NCBI GenBank assembly: GCA_002796325.1
Contig: PCXA01000018.1
Span: forward strand, 1-64,000
Direction: 5' to 3'
Source: Deltaproteobacteria bacterium CG11_big_fil_rev_8_21_14_0_20_47_16
GTDB taxonomy: Bacteria > UBA10199 > GCA-002796325 > 1-14-0-20-47-16
Length of the DNA: 64,000 nucleotides
The position numbers were made by a program, and so were the translations under genes. Shown piece after piece: positions 28,047 through 37,202 of the stretch. Under the pieces are notes generated by a model. The model worked only from the letters and a program-made list of their open reading frames with translations. It was not told where the DNA came from and did not search any database. The number at the start of each line of letters is the position of its first letter. The first letter of the stretch is position 1.

Positions 28047-29455
28047 TAGACAATTCCAATAATCTTTTGTGCCTCTTGAAGCAAGGCATCACATTCTTCG
28101 AGGGAGCGTGCCTCGGCATAGGTACGCAGCAGTGGCTCGGTGCCACTGGGGCGAATCATGAGCCATGAATCGTCACCCCGCAAATAATGATAGCCATCGA
28201 TTGTGGTGAGCTTTTTTACCTTTTGACCACACAGTTCAGTCACGCCACCTTTGGCCAGTCGCTCTTTAGCAATGGCCATCTTGTCGTGGTCTAGTTTTAA
28301 ATCGATACGCTTGTAAGCGACCGGGCCAAAACGCTCTTGAACATCGGTGACGAGTTGACTCATGGTTTTACCTGTAGTGGCCATGAGTTCTGCAATCATC
28401 AGTGAACAAAGCAGACCATCCCGCTCACAGACATGGAGTGGGAATGCAATGCCACCGGATTCTTCTCCGCCGACCATTTTGTTGGGCACATTGAGTGCAG
28501 GGCTGATGTGTTTGAACCCCACGGGTGTTACTTGTAGTTCACGATGATATTTTTGACAGATGCGGTCAATCACCTGAGTTGTGGTGATGGACTTAATCAC
28601 ATTTCCCTGCATCTTTTTACGTTCAATCGCGTTGAGTAAAAGGAGCGCGTATATAATATGGGTTGTGATGTAATTTCCATTTTCATCTAGTGCACCAATG
28701 CGGTCTGCATCGCCATCGGTAATAACACACACATCATTGCCACCTTTGGCCATCACCTTCATGGCTTCGTCTACATAGGGACGAATGGGTTCGGGGTGAA
28801 TCCCACCAAATTTTGTGTCATGCGCTGTATGAATTTGAGATACTTGATTGCTCAAAAGATCCGGCAAAAAATCCACACCAGCACCATACATGGGGTCATG
28901 CAACACCTTAACGCCCGATGCGCGGATCTTTTCTAGATCCACCATGCGGCCCAGTTGTTGCACATACTCTTGATGGGGATTGAATGTTTTGAATAGTTTG
29001 GAACCTTCAAGTGGCGCAGTTTTAAATTTTTTCCCAGCAGCCTGATTTTTCGCAATCTGTGCCTCAATGGGATCTGTGAATGCTGGAGATGCAGCACCGC
29101 CGTAACTTTCCTTAAATTTGATGCCATTCCAATTGGGAGGGTTGTGACTTGCGGTAACCATAATGCCTGCTGCAGCCTTATGTTCTTTGACCATCCAGGA
29201 TACCGCTGGCGTGGGGCAGAACTGCTCACTGAGTACAACTGGAATATGATTGGCGACCAAAACTTGCGCCACGAGTTTGGCGGATTCGGGTGATTGATCA
29301 CGGCGATCATAGCCAACATAGATGGGTTCACCTGCGCGCGGCAATGTGGGGTAGAGGTCGGCATACGCTTGAATAACCGCGCCAATATTTTCAGGAATAA
29401 AGTCATCACCAATGATGGCGCGCCAACCGTCTGTTCCAAATTTAATGGGTTTCAT
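28046..29455 (-). CDS. Phosphoglucomutase / phosphomannomutase family protein
   Basis: 469 aa alpha-D-phosphohexomutase. Signatures in order: FGTDGWRAIIGDDF, the active-site serine loop TASHNPPNWNGIKFK, the metal loop ITDGDADRIGAL (DGDxDR), the sugar-binding GGEESGGIAFP, and the phosphate-binding RPSGTEPLLRTYAEA. These enzymes interconvert sugar 1- and 6-phosphates. The substrate (glucose, mannose or glucosamine) cannot be set from the motifs alone. Coupled to hutH downstream and 4 nt from pdxA upstream. Confidence 0.93.
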   Translation of the reverse strand: MKPIKFGTDGWRAIIGDDFIPENIGAVIQAYADLYPTLPRAGEPIYVGYDRRDQSPESAKLVAQVLVANHIPVVLSEQFCPTPAVSWMVKEHKAAAGIMVTASHNPPNWNGIKFKESYGGAASPAFTDPIEAQIAKNQAAGKKFKTAPLEGSKLFKTFNPHQEYVQQLGRMVDLEKIRASGVKVLHDPMYGAGVDFLPDLLSNQVSQIHTAHDTKFGGIHPEPIRPYVDEAMKVMAKGGNDVCVITDGDADRIGALDENGNYITTHIIYALLLLNAIERKKMQGNVIKSITTTQVIDRICQKYHRELQVTPVGFKHISPALNVPNKMVGGEESGGIAFPLHVCERDGLLCSLMIAELMATTGKTMSQLVTDVQERFGPVAYKRIDLKLDHDKMAIAKERLAKGGVTELCGQKVKKLTTIDGYHYLRGDDSWLMIRPSGTEPLLRTYAEARSLEECDALLQEAQKIIGIV

Positions 29456-29459
29456 TGTA

Positions 29460-30407
29460 TTATTCCTTTCGATTAAGTGCGAGCGCCATTTCTAATGCAG
29501 CCATCATGTGTTGCGTATTGGCACGCCCTTGCCAGGCAATGTCCTCTGCAGTTCCATGATCGGGCGATGTGCGTATGAATGGCAACCCCATGGTTATGTT
29601 AACGGTATTTTGAAAATCCAAGGCCTTGACCGGAATCATGGCTTGGTCATGGTACATACAAATCACGGTATCGTATTGGACTTGCCCTGCAACGAGTGAT
29701 GCAAAAAGCCCATCAGCGGGTAGGGGGCCACTAACGTCTAATCCCATTTGTCTCAGTTGGGCAATTGCGGGAATGATTGTGGTGATCTCTTCCTGTCCCA
29801 GGTCACCCTGTTCGCCTGCATGGGGATTGAGTCCAGTGAGTGCCAAACGGGGCGATTTAATCTTAAAATGCTTCTTTAGGAATATGTTTGTAAGTATTGA
29901 ACATTTAATTATTTTTTCGACTGTGATGTTTTTGGACACCTGCTGTAATGGCGTGTGAATCGTAACGGGTACGGTGCGCAGCTGGGGGCAGGCCATCATC
30001 ATGCCCACATCTGTTGTTTGTGTTAAATGGGCCAGATACTCGGTGTGACCGGTGCTTTTGCCGCTGGCCAATCTCCATCGGTGTTTATTGATGGGGGCAG
30101 TGACCAATGTGGCACCACTGACTTGGCAAAATTCAACTGCGTTTGTCACATAATCACGGCTCAATCGCCCACACTGGGCATCGTCCCAATGACGAAAATC
30201 GGGATCATTACTTACGGCAACAATTTCACAGGACCATGTTTCAATCGGTGTGCAGTGTATGGTTTCTGCAGCGGCCTTTAAGATGCTGGGATCACCAAAG
30301 ATGGTGATGGAAGAAGTGTGTGTCCGCTTGAAATCAGATGCAATGGCGGCAACAATTTCAGGACCAACTCCTTTGGGGTCGCCCATTGTGATGGCAATTT
30401 TATTCAT
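29460..30407 (-). CDS. pdxA: 4-hydroxythreonine-4-phosphate dehydrogenase
   Basis: 315 aa from the ATG at 30407 (MNKIAITMGDPKGVGPEI, which matches the family's N-terminus; an in-frame ATG 4 codons earlier exists). PdxA oxidises 4-phosphohydroxy-L-threonine in DXP-dependent pyridoxal phosphate synthesis. Metal His residues lie in GHTEYLAHL and the later MYHDQAMIPVKAL, with SPDHGTAEDIAWQGRA near the end. Its start overlaps the end of surA. Its place after surA follows the mfd-ppiC-surA-pdxA order known from deltaproteobacteria. Confidence 0.96.
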   Translation of the reverse strand: MNKIAITMGDPKGVGPEIVAAIASDFKRTHTSSITIFGDPSILKAAAETIHCTPIETWSCEIVAVSNDPDFRHWDDAQCGRLSRDYVTNAVEFCQVSGATLVTAPINKHRWRLASGKSTGHTEYLAHLTQTTDVGMMMACPQLRTVPVTIHTPLQQVSKNITVEKIIKCSILTNIFLKKHFKIKSPRLALTGLNPHAGEQGDLGQEEITTIIPAIAQLRQMGLDVSGPLPADGLFASLVAGQVQYDTVICMYHDQAMIPVKALDFQNTVNITMGLPFIRTSPDHGTAEDIAWQGRANTQHMMAALEMALALNRKE

Positions 30408-31338
30408 TGATCTGGACATAGGAGTTCTGGCGCAGTTGCGAAACGTAGGCCTTCATGACGTCTTGCATGCGTTCGTCATACAATATATTATAAATTTGAT
30501 CTTTCAGTCTTTCAAAATCCTTATCTGTTGCAGCACTTCGTTCAAGCGCCATTACAATGACAATCCCCGTTTTGGTCACGATGGGTTGGCTGATGTCGCC
30601 CGAGTGCATGGGGATGACCACTTTAGCAACTTCAGGTGGTAGGGTGCTGGGATCAATGACGCCCAAATCCCCACCCTGATCGGCATTGGGACCTTTAGAA
30701 TATTGGCGTGCCAGTTGTTTAAAGTTGCTCTTATTGAGTTGTTTTGCGACCTTTTTGACATCGTCTTCCAGTTTTCTAACATTTTCAGTCGTCAATGGGT
30801 CAGGGAATGGAAAGATGATTTCAGCAATGTGAACGGCACTGGTGCCAGAAAATTTTTGCATATGCTGGCGATAATAATCTTCAAGATCTTGATCACTGAT
30901 TTTAACTTGCGATCCAATATTCTGGTTAATGAACTTCATTTGCTGAATGTGCTTTTTAAGGTTTTCACGGTATTGGTCAAATGAAAGACCCTGCTTGGCA
31001 ACAGCGCCACGTAGTTGCTCGACAGTGGTCATGCCATGCTGTGCCATGACGTTGCGAATGGCTCGGTTGACGTCTTCTTCATTGACCACAACATTTGCAT
31101 TGGCCATGGCTTGTGCCAGCAGTGCATCTTGAATGAGTCCCTCTAACGCATCTTTACGATTGGCTGCCTTTTGCCCTTTGGTGCTGCCAAAATCCTTCAT
31201 AGATAAAGATACGTCGCGCTCAGTAATAGCTTGATCTCCCACGACAGCAACAACGCGGTCTAACACCACGGCGCTTGCCATTTGGGTGAATAGTAGTGTG
31301 ATACTAATGAGAATCAGATTCAGTTGTCTTTGCTTCAT
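30400..31338 (-). CDS. surA: SurA-like periplasmic chaperone
   Basis: 312 aa from the ATG at 31338, with TGAGG upstream. A signal peptide (LNLILISITLLFTQMASA) leads into VVLDRVVAVVGDQAITERDV, the classic SurA N-terminal strand-helix start, then the helical chaperone domain and one parvulin domain: VHIAEIIFPFP, QYSKGPNADQGGDLGVI and IVTKTGIVIVMALE. It has one parvulin domain instead of two. It overlaps the preceding ppiC gene by 35 nt and the pdxA start by 8 nt, consistent with tight coupling. Confidence 0.93.
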   Translation of the reverse strand: MKQRQLNLILISITLLFTQMASAVVLDRVVAVVGDQAITERDVSLSMKDFGSTKGQKAANRKDALEGLIQDALLAQAMANANVVVNEEDVNRAIRNVMAQHGMTTVEQLRGAVAKQGLSFDQYRENLKKHIQQMKFINQNIGSQVKISDQDLEDYYRQHMQKFSGTSAVHIAEIIFPFPDPLTTENVRKLEDDVKKVAKQLNKSNFKQLARQYSKGPNADQGGDLGVIDPSTLPPEVAKVVIPMHSGDISQPIVTKTGIVIVMALERSAATDKDFERLKDQIYNILYDERMQDVMKAYVSQLRQNSYVQINE

Positions 31339-32257
31339 ATGGGACCTCAATTGTGGCTAATTTCTTGGCATCAACATTGACTGTAGCTTTTAAACGAAGT
31401 TGCGTGATGAGTGCTTCAAATTCCTTTTGACCACCAGCTTGTTGTAAGCTGCGCTTAATCATTTTTTTAGCTTCTGCATACGGAATGGTTCGCGCGGCCC
31501 GATGATCGGTTACTTTGAAAATCTGATAACCGAATTCACTTTTGACGACATCACTGACACCGCCAACGGGCAGTCCAAAACAGATTCGGTCAAAAATAGG
31601 GGGGAAGCTACCGCGAGAAAAATAACCAATATCGCCACCGCTTTTGGCATCCGGTGAAATGGAATATTGCTGGGCCAGTGCTGCAAAGTTTTCGCCTTCG
31701 AGAATTTTATCGTGGATCATCTGGGCGGTGTCTTTACTTTTGACCAAAATTTGTCGTGCGCGCACTTCTTCGGGGCGTTTGAACTCAGATGCATTTTGAT
31801 CATAAAAGGATTTAATTTCGGCCTCTGTAATTTTGGTGGCATCTGGCACAACGGTATTGCGAAGCTTATCGATTAAGTAATTACGTCGCCGTTGGTCTTT
31901 CCAATCATCGTAAGACACCTGTTGTTCCTTGAGCATCTGCTGAAAATTTTCTTCGGTGTACTGGCTTTTGAAGCGGGCATATTCTTCAGCCAACTCCTCA
32001 TCGCTGGCGGTAATGCCCAGGCGCTTGGCTTCTTGTAGAAGTAAGCGTTCATCAATCATTCCCCCCAGGACTTGTTCTTTGAGTGCCTTAGCGCGTTCGG
32101 GTTGTTGGGCCCAGACGGGATCGCTGACAGAGGCCGTAATGCGTAGCCGAGTCATGTAGTCATTGAGTGGGATCTTGTCACCATTGACTGTGGCAATGCT
32201 GGATCCGCTGCAGGCAGCAATAGCGATTGCAACGAGGATAAGGAGTCTTAAGCGCAT
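31304..32257 (-). CDS. PpiC-type peptidyl-prolyl isomerase lipoprotein
   Basis: 317 aa. Lipoprotein signal MRLRLLILVAIAIAAC (Cys 16). The helical region has VNGDKIPLNDYMTRLR and repeats of the SurA_N type; the parvulin domain reads VRARQILVKSKDTA, QYSISPDAKSGGDIGYFSRGSFPP and VVKSEFGYQIFKVTDHRA. It likely sits in the inner or outer membrane facing the periplasm. It is the second of three such chaperones in this window. It lies between the 517-aa unknown and surA. Confidence 0.94.
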   Translation of the reverse strand: MRLRLLILVAIAIAACSGSSIATVNGDKIPLNDYMTRLRITASVSDPVWAQQPERAKALKEQVLGGMIDERLLLQEAKRLGITASDEELAEEYARFKSQYTEENFQQMLKEQQVSYDDWKDQRRRNYLIDKLRNTVVPDATKITEAEIKSFYDQNASEFKRPEEVRARQILVKSKDTAQMIHDKILEGENFAALAQQYSISPDAKSGGDIGYFSRGSFPPIFDRICFGLPVGGVSDVVKSEFGYQIFKVTDHRAARTIPYAEAKKMIKRSLQQAGGQKEFEALITQLRLKATVNVDAKKLATIEVPYEAKTTESDSH

Positions 32258-32311
32258 GGGATGGCAGTAGCAGAGGCCATAAAGCGCGACAAGAATTATC
32301 CAATTGTTCGG

Positions 32312-33865
32312 CTATCTCCCGCGGACATGTGGAAAATCACGAAACATACGGGTGCGTTCGACGCGAATTCGCTCAAGGGGATGGACTTCTATCAGGCGAC
32401 CCAGAGCCTGGGGCCCAATTAGTTCGCAGATCTGGGTTTGAATTGCCAGGCTGGAACCTGGGTTGCGGATGATGTCGTAAATAGTGCTGGGGGAGACATT
32501 TAAGTGGTGTGCCAGATCCATTGTGATTTTGACGGCTTCGGCATTCCCCACACGTCCCAATTCAAGTCGTTGGCGAATGTTGGAAAAGTGAGAGTCCGCT
32601 GGGAGGTATTCAAGGCGTTCACTTACAACGGGTTCCATTGTGCGTGTTAACTCACCCATAATGGCATCTACGAGTCCAATGATCGTTTGCACAAATGTTG
32701 CGGGGCGAGAGGTTTGGGAACTCGATAAAATGCGGAGCTGGAGGTGGCCCTGATTGATCATGTGAAATGCGCCTGCGAATTGGGCATCCCAAAACGTATA
32801 AGCACTTTCCAGAAAATGGTCCAACGCTTGAATTTTATTTTTGGGATGGCGGCGTTCTACAATGGAACTGCTGGCAACTTCAGAATATGATTGGTGCCAA
32901 GAGGTGAGGAGTCTTTCAAAAATGGAGTCTTCAGGATAGTGATGTTCACCAATGGAAATGGCTATTGCAAGGGCCAGTCCGCGATCCGCCTGATCCGATG
33001 TGAGGTGTGTATGTGCGTTGCGATTATGGGTGATTTCCCTTGGGTCCACAAATGCAAGCATCTTGGGAACGAGTTGGTTATATAGTGCATCCCAATCAGA
33101 AAGTTGCGTGTTAATAAATGCAACAAGGCGGACCGCATCGGCCACTATTGAAGGATCTGCTTCTGCAGCATTTACGGCCAAGTTGGTTAAGTGGCGTGCC
33201 AGTTGGGCAGTCACTTGTAAGGCGGACGGTGCATCGCCAGATGCAAAGTAGTGGGCGGCGCTCCAGATGGCAGCATCTGCAAAGGCAGACTGACCGTTTT
33301 CTAAAAGTAATGCAATATCTTGTGCCATTGTCTGTGCTGTTTTGCGTCTTAGGTCCATTGCGTCAGTGAGTGTAACGAGTTCATATTTGGAAGCATGGTC
33401 TGAAGCCACTGCAAATGCAGAGGAGACGATATACCGTAAAACAGAATCAGTGTGTTCTGCATAAGCTTGCTGTGCAGCGACCCCCAACTCAAGTAATCCT
33501 GTAAAAAATGCAACCTGGTCACTGCTGAATCGCAAGGCTTCTACCGCCATACCAAGTACAGTTGCTTTGATTGTGGCATCAGGTTCTTGAGATACACTCT
33601 CTCGAAACTGCATGCCCGATTGGCGATATAGCTGAGGTGCTGTGTCATGCATAAATCGTTCTGCAACGGCTGCGTCAATGAAGAGTCCGGTGGGCGAATT
33701 ACCATCTGTACCATGAAGTTCTGTTTTGGCCTGTGCCGCCCAACGATTGGCAATCGTCTGACTGCTGGGTAACAATGATGCATCTTCCCGAGTCTGGTGG
33801 AGTACAGGACTGAAGATGTATGCAGATGGGTTGTTATATAATTCAGTGATAAAGTCGGTTGCCAT
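32312..33865 (-). CDS. Large helical protein of unknown function
   Basis: 517 aa with no signal peptide or membrane segment. Almost entirely predicted helical by composition (many Ala-rich amphipathic stretches such as ADAAIWSAAHYFASGDAPSA). Near the C-terminus HLNVSPSTIYDIIRNPGSS looks like a helix-turn-helix or similar helical turn, but DNA binding is not established. I recognise no family. CAGGAT precedes the ATG. It lies 13 nt after the 1093-aa nuclease-like gene, so both are probably expressed together from the mfd promoter. The pair interrupts the usual mfd-ppiC neighbourhood. It could be a partner or inhibitor of the upstream protein; this is only inferred from pairing. Confidence 0.75.
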   Translation of the reverse strand: MATDFITELYNNPSAYIFSPVLHQTREDASLLPSSQTIANRWAAQAKTELHGTDGNSPTGLFIDAAVAERFMHDTAPQLYRQSGMQFRESVSQEPDATIKATVLGMAVEALRFSSDQVAFFTGLLELGVAAQQAYAEHTDSVLRYIVSSAFAVASDHASKYELVTLTDAMDLRRKTAQTMAQDIALLLENGQSAFADAAIWSAAHYFASGDAPSALQVTAQLARHLTNLAVNAAEADPSIVADAVRLVAFINTQLSDWDALYNQLVPKMLAFVDPREITHNRNAHTHLTSDQADRGLALAIAISIGEHHYPEDSIFERLLTSWHQSYSEVASSSIVERRHPKNKIQALDHFLESAYTFWDAQFAGAFHMINQGHLQLRILSSSQTSRPATFVQTIIGLVDAIMGELTRTMEPVVSERLEYLPADSHFSNIRQRLELGRVGNAEAVKITMDLAHHLNVSPSTIYDIIRNPGSSLAIQTQICELIGPQALGRLIEVHPLERIRVERTRMFRDFPHVRGR

Positions 33866-33878
33866 TGGGTATCCTGTA

Positions 33879-36800
33879 TTATGGGGCGGTGACGTAGCCG
33901 TTTAATTGAGGTTGTAGGTTATATCGTTTAATGGCTTCCAGCATGCGTGCTGCCGTCGGCATGAGCCGTACGCGTCGGACTGCTTCTGCTGGTGCACTGG
34001 CTAACCGGCCTAAAATTGTGCTGTGTCGTTCTGGGGCCAACATCCCCATGGCAATTAAGCGGTCAGTCAATAGTCGCGCTTCACGAGGGCCGGCTAATTG
34101 GACACTGTCTTTGATGCGTGCTGCAGGTGTGTATCGGGGGTTGGCATACGTGACGGTAGTGGTGCTGCCAGTATTGCTCGATGTCACTTCAACCGTAATT
34201 TCTTTGAGACGGCCGTATTGGGGCGCATTGGCAAGATTCTCTCGAAGCCAATTATCAATTCTTGTTGGGATTACGGCACGATCACTGGCAACGACCAATC
34301 TCAGATAAATGACTTGGTCCGCCGTGGGAAAGCCCTTGCGACTCTCGGCAAGCTGGCTGGCAGCTTTATCTATCGAGGTTTTAAGGTCTTCAAAATCTTT
34401 ATCATTGTGGACGCGCTTGTTTTTAACTTCCACCAATTGTGGAGTTCCCGTTCTGCCGATTACCAAAAGGTCTGCAATTTGTCGGCGGTGAATAAAGTCA
34501 ATGGGTAGAAGGCGAACCCAGCTATCACGGTCCCTGGCATAATACTGAACCGCATGGAGCTCAGCGGTGCCGTCATAGTTAGCGCTTCGCATGACGAGTT
34601 CCAATACGTTACCTGCAATGGTGGATTTGCGACGACGTGCATACTGTAAGAGATCAGCTACTTGTGATGGAATTGCAGCCCACGTTGCATGTTGATCCGG
34701 GTTTTGGGGTTCGGAAATGGCCCAGGCCATGAGTGCCACGTGCAATTCAGAATTCAAGGCAGCCCGCCGCATCAGCTCATGCATTGCATCTGTACTGACA
34801 CCTGGAATTTGTCCCTGTGCTGCCTTTCGGATTGCGGTGTTCCCTTCGTCGAACCCCTCTTTGTCAGAAAAATAATCATAGACCTCTCTAAAATCACCTT
34901 TTCCAACAACATGTCCTATCTGATGAATCAAACGTACACTGCGGTGTTCTGTGCTAAACGGTTGATCCCAAAATTGATGTTCATGGGGGAGTAAAAAACC
35001 AAATGGGTCAACTTGAGCGTTATACCCATGTGCATTGAGAATGGTGAATGCATGGAAACCATCTTGGTCTTGTTCTGGACCATAGGGTTGCATTTTTGCT
35101 TTGATCACCTTTGGATCTTGCGCAACAACGTCAATCCATCGTGCTGCGAGTGTGCGTAGCTGATCCATATTGCCGGTTCCCGCATACATCAATGCACGTT
35201 GGATAATTGCTTTGAACATGTCGGATTGCAGAGTGGTTGCTTTGCGCCAACGGCGATTACGATCTCCTTCAGTAAAGGCTTCATCCAGGGCACGTTGAAC
35301 ACGTGCTTCGGGTAAATTCATACGGCGGTCATATTCTGCTAGAATATATCCGCCCATGGGCTTGTTGGCGGTATATAATTCCCGAAGATTTTGATCAGCA
35401 ATATCAGGATCACTTTGCAAATAGGGTGTCACGTCGTGTTGAATGGTAGCCATCAATGTGTAGCTGGTTTTAAAGAGGTCAACGATCATACCCAATTGAT
35501 GTGGCGTGAAATTTGTGTTTCGCAATAACACTCTTGTATTGGAAATGATGTGAGCATTTTCACCACTCTCACGCCGCATGAGATATTCCATGCTAAACCA
35601 TCGCGCTATATCAACGCCATGAAAGAGTAGGGAGAGGCTCGCTTCCGGTGTAGGTGACTGTTTGTGTGTGAGCTCTTGTTTAAGTGCGCCCATATCTAGA
35701 ACGCCTTGCAGTCTTGCAATTCTTTGTGCATGTGCCTGAAGATGGGCGTCCACAAGTGCTAAAATTTGGTTTGCATTGGGAACCAGTTCCAAGAAGACGA
35801 CGCGAATGTGCTCCACAAAAAGACTATAATTAATGATCATCTGATCTGGATTTTCTGTGTGGAGTTCGGAATCGTGCACTTCGGCGGCATCCATGGCTTC
35901 AGAAATTCTCCTATCACGATCGCTTCGGTCGCCAGAATGCTGATTAATCAAAATGGTCAATATAATTTTGCCATCTGTTGCGATGAATGGATCGTTGAGG
36001 AGATTAACAAGCAGATTGTCAGGTTCGTCCTCCAAAAGTCGTGTGTAATATATATTCAGTAGGGTAACAACCGAGCCGGGTGATGTGGCCAGTAGTGTTG
36101 CCATATCCGTGATGCTGGCCTTGCCATCCAGAATACGATAAAAAATATCGCCAATGTCATTAAAACTAATGTCATCTGGAAGGCCATCTCCAATAATGTC
36201 GATTCCATCTGGTGGTGTGCTTGTATCTGGAGCAGGGTCAGAGGCAGATCCAGCAGCAGACGCGCGAATTTGGAGCGGACCGCCTGGGCTATTTTTTGGA
36301 GGTGATAGTTGTTCTCGCAAAGCATCGAGTTCTAATTGCTTCTTTTGCGCTTCCGAAATTTTTCCACTGGCAATGAGCTGTAAAATTTCGGATTCTAATT
36401 GTTCAATATCCAAGTTGAGTGCTGATTTTTGAATATCGTCCCAACTACGTCGTGTCAGATCGAGTTCGATAAGCGCCAATTCATCCTTGGCACGCTCTTC
36501 AATGGAATCATCCCCATTTTTTTGACGATCTAGCATTTGCAGATAAGCTGTTAGTTTTCCAGGGAGTGGAATTTCCAATTCAGAATCATCATCGGTAATG
36601 GTAATGCGATGATCACCAATATAAGTCTGACGTCTACGAATTTCGCGGAGCAGCTGCAGATCTTGTGTGGACATGTGGGCAAAGCGTCGTTCCATTTCGC
36701 GAGTAACAGCATCCGCATCTTCCCATTGTTTGGGATCCAAGCATGGGCCTGGCAACCATTCGACTTGTCTCTGTGCTTGGGCTGTCTCGACCTTTATACT

Positions 36801-37160
36801 GCGATCCATTTCATAAATGGTTACGGCTGCCGCGATAAAAGGGATGCGCCTTCCCAGCAAACTCAACCAGGGTGTCCATGGTGATGTGGGTTGCGAAATT
36901 GCTGGAGTGGGTTGTGGTGCAGGTGGTGTCGGTGCCGTTGGCTCCATCGTTGGTGTGCCAGGCATTGGGCGTGGCACACGAAATTCGGATCCAATGGGTC
37001 GTTCCACATGCATTGCACGTGTAGTGGGGCGCACCGCACGTCCCGTGGTTACAGAAGGTCGCTGAGGTTGTGCCGGTTGCACCGGTGCTTTTTGTAGTCG
37101 AATGGCGCCCATATATAGATACGGATGTATCGGCGTTTGCAGATAAAAGTTGTGTAACAC
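33879..37160 (-). CDS. Large protein with C-terminal PD-(D/E)XK-like nuclease core
   Basis: Up to 1093 aa (GTG start); an ATG 16 codons in (37112) is an equally likely start. Residues ~25-95 are Pro-rich with many PxP repeats; a short hydrophobic stretch follows (~100-115). A long helical middle, including a coiled-coil-like segment (~250-285, QLESEILQLIASGKISEAQK), runs to ~850. Then comes WVRLLPIDFIHRRQIADLLV and GTPQLVEVKNKRV, that is Asp-x(13)-Glu-x-Lys between hydrophobic strands, the arrangement of a PD-(D/E)XK nuclease, followed by a helix and VIYLRLVVAS. About 130 residues follow. I do not recognise the whole protein. Architecture recalls large toxins or effector proteins, but there is no secretion signal seen. 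Confidence 0.7.
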   Translation of the reverse strand: MLHNFYLQTPIHPYLYMGAIRLQKAPVQPAQPQRPSVTTGRAVRPTTRAMHVERPIGSEFRVPRPMPGTPTMEPTAPTPPAPQPTPAISQPTSPWTPWLSLLGRRIPFIAAAVTIYEMDRSIKVETAQAQRQVEWLPGPCLDPKQWEDADAVTREMERRFAHMSTQDLQLLREIRRRQTYIGDHRITITDDDSELEIPLPGKLTAYLQMLDRQKNGDDSIEERAKDELALIELDLTRRSWDDIQKSALNLDIEQLESEILQLIASGKISEAQKKQLELDALREQLSPPKNSPGGPLQIRASAAGSASDPAPDTSTPPDGIDIIGDGLPDDISFNDIGDIFYRILDGKASITDMATLLATSPGSVVTLLNIYYTRLLEDEPDNLLVNLLNDPFIATDGKIILTILINQHSGDRSDRDRRISEAMDAAEVHDSELHTENPDQMIINYSLFVEHIRVVFLELVPNANQILALVDAHLQAHAQRIARLQGVLDMGALKQELTHKQSPTPEASLSLLFHGVDIARWFSMEYLMRRESGENAHIISNTRVLLRNTNFTPHQLGMIVDLFKTSYTLMATIQHDVTPYLQSDPDIADQNLRELYTANKPMGGYILAEYDRRMNLPEARVQRALDEAFTEGDRNRRWRKATTLQSDMFKAIIQRALMYAGTGNMDQLRTLAARWIDVVAQDPKVIKAKMQPYGPEQDQDGFHAFTILNAHGYNAQVDPFGFLLPHEHQFWDQPFSTEHRSVRLIHQIGHVVGKGDFREVYDYFSDKEGFDEGNTAIRKAAQGQIPGVSTDAMHELMRRAALNSELHVALMAWAISEPQNPDQHATWAAIPSQVADLLQYARRRKSTIAGNVLELVMRSANYDGTAELHAVQYYARDRDSWVRLLPIDFIHRRQIADLLVIGRTGTPQLVEVKNKRVHNDKDFEDLKTSIDKAASQLAESRKGFPTADQVIYLRLVVASDRAVIPTRIDNWLRENLANAPQYGRLKEITVEVTSSNTGSTTTVTYANPRYTPAARIKDSVQLAGPREARLLTDRLIAMGMLAPERHSTILGRLASAPAEAVRRVRLMPTAARMLEAIKRYNLQPQLNGYVTAP

Positions 37161-37202
37161 TTGCGTGACATTAAAAACTCGGAAAAATAGGTGATATGCG
37201 GC

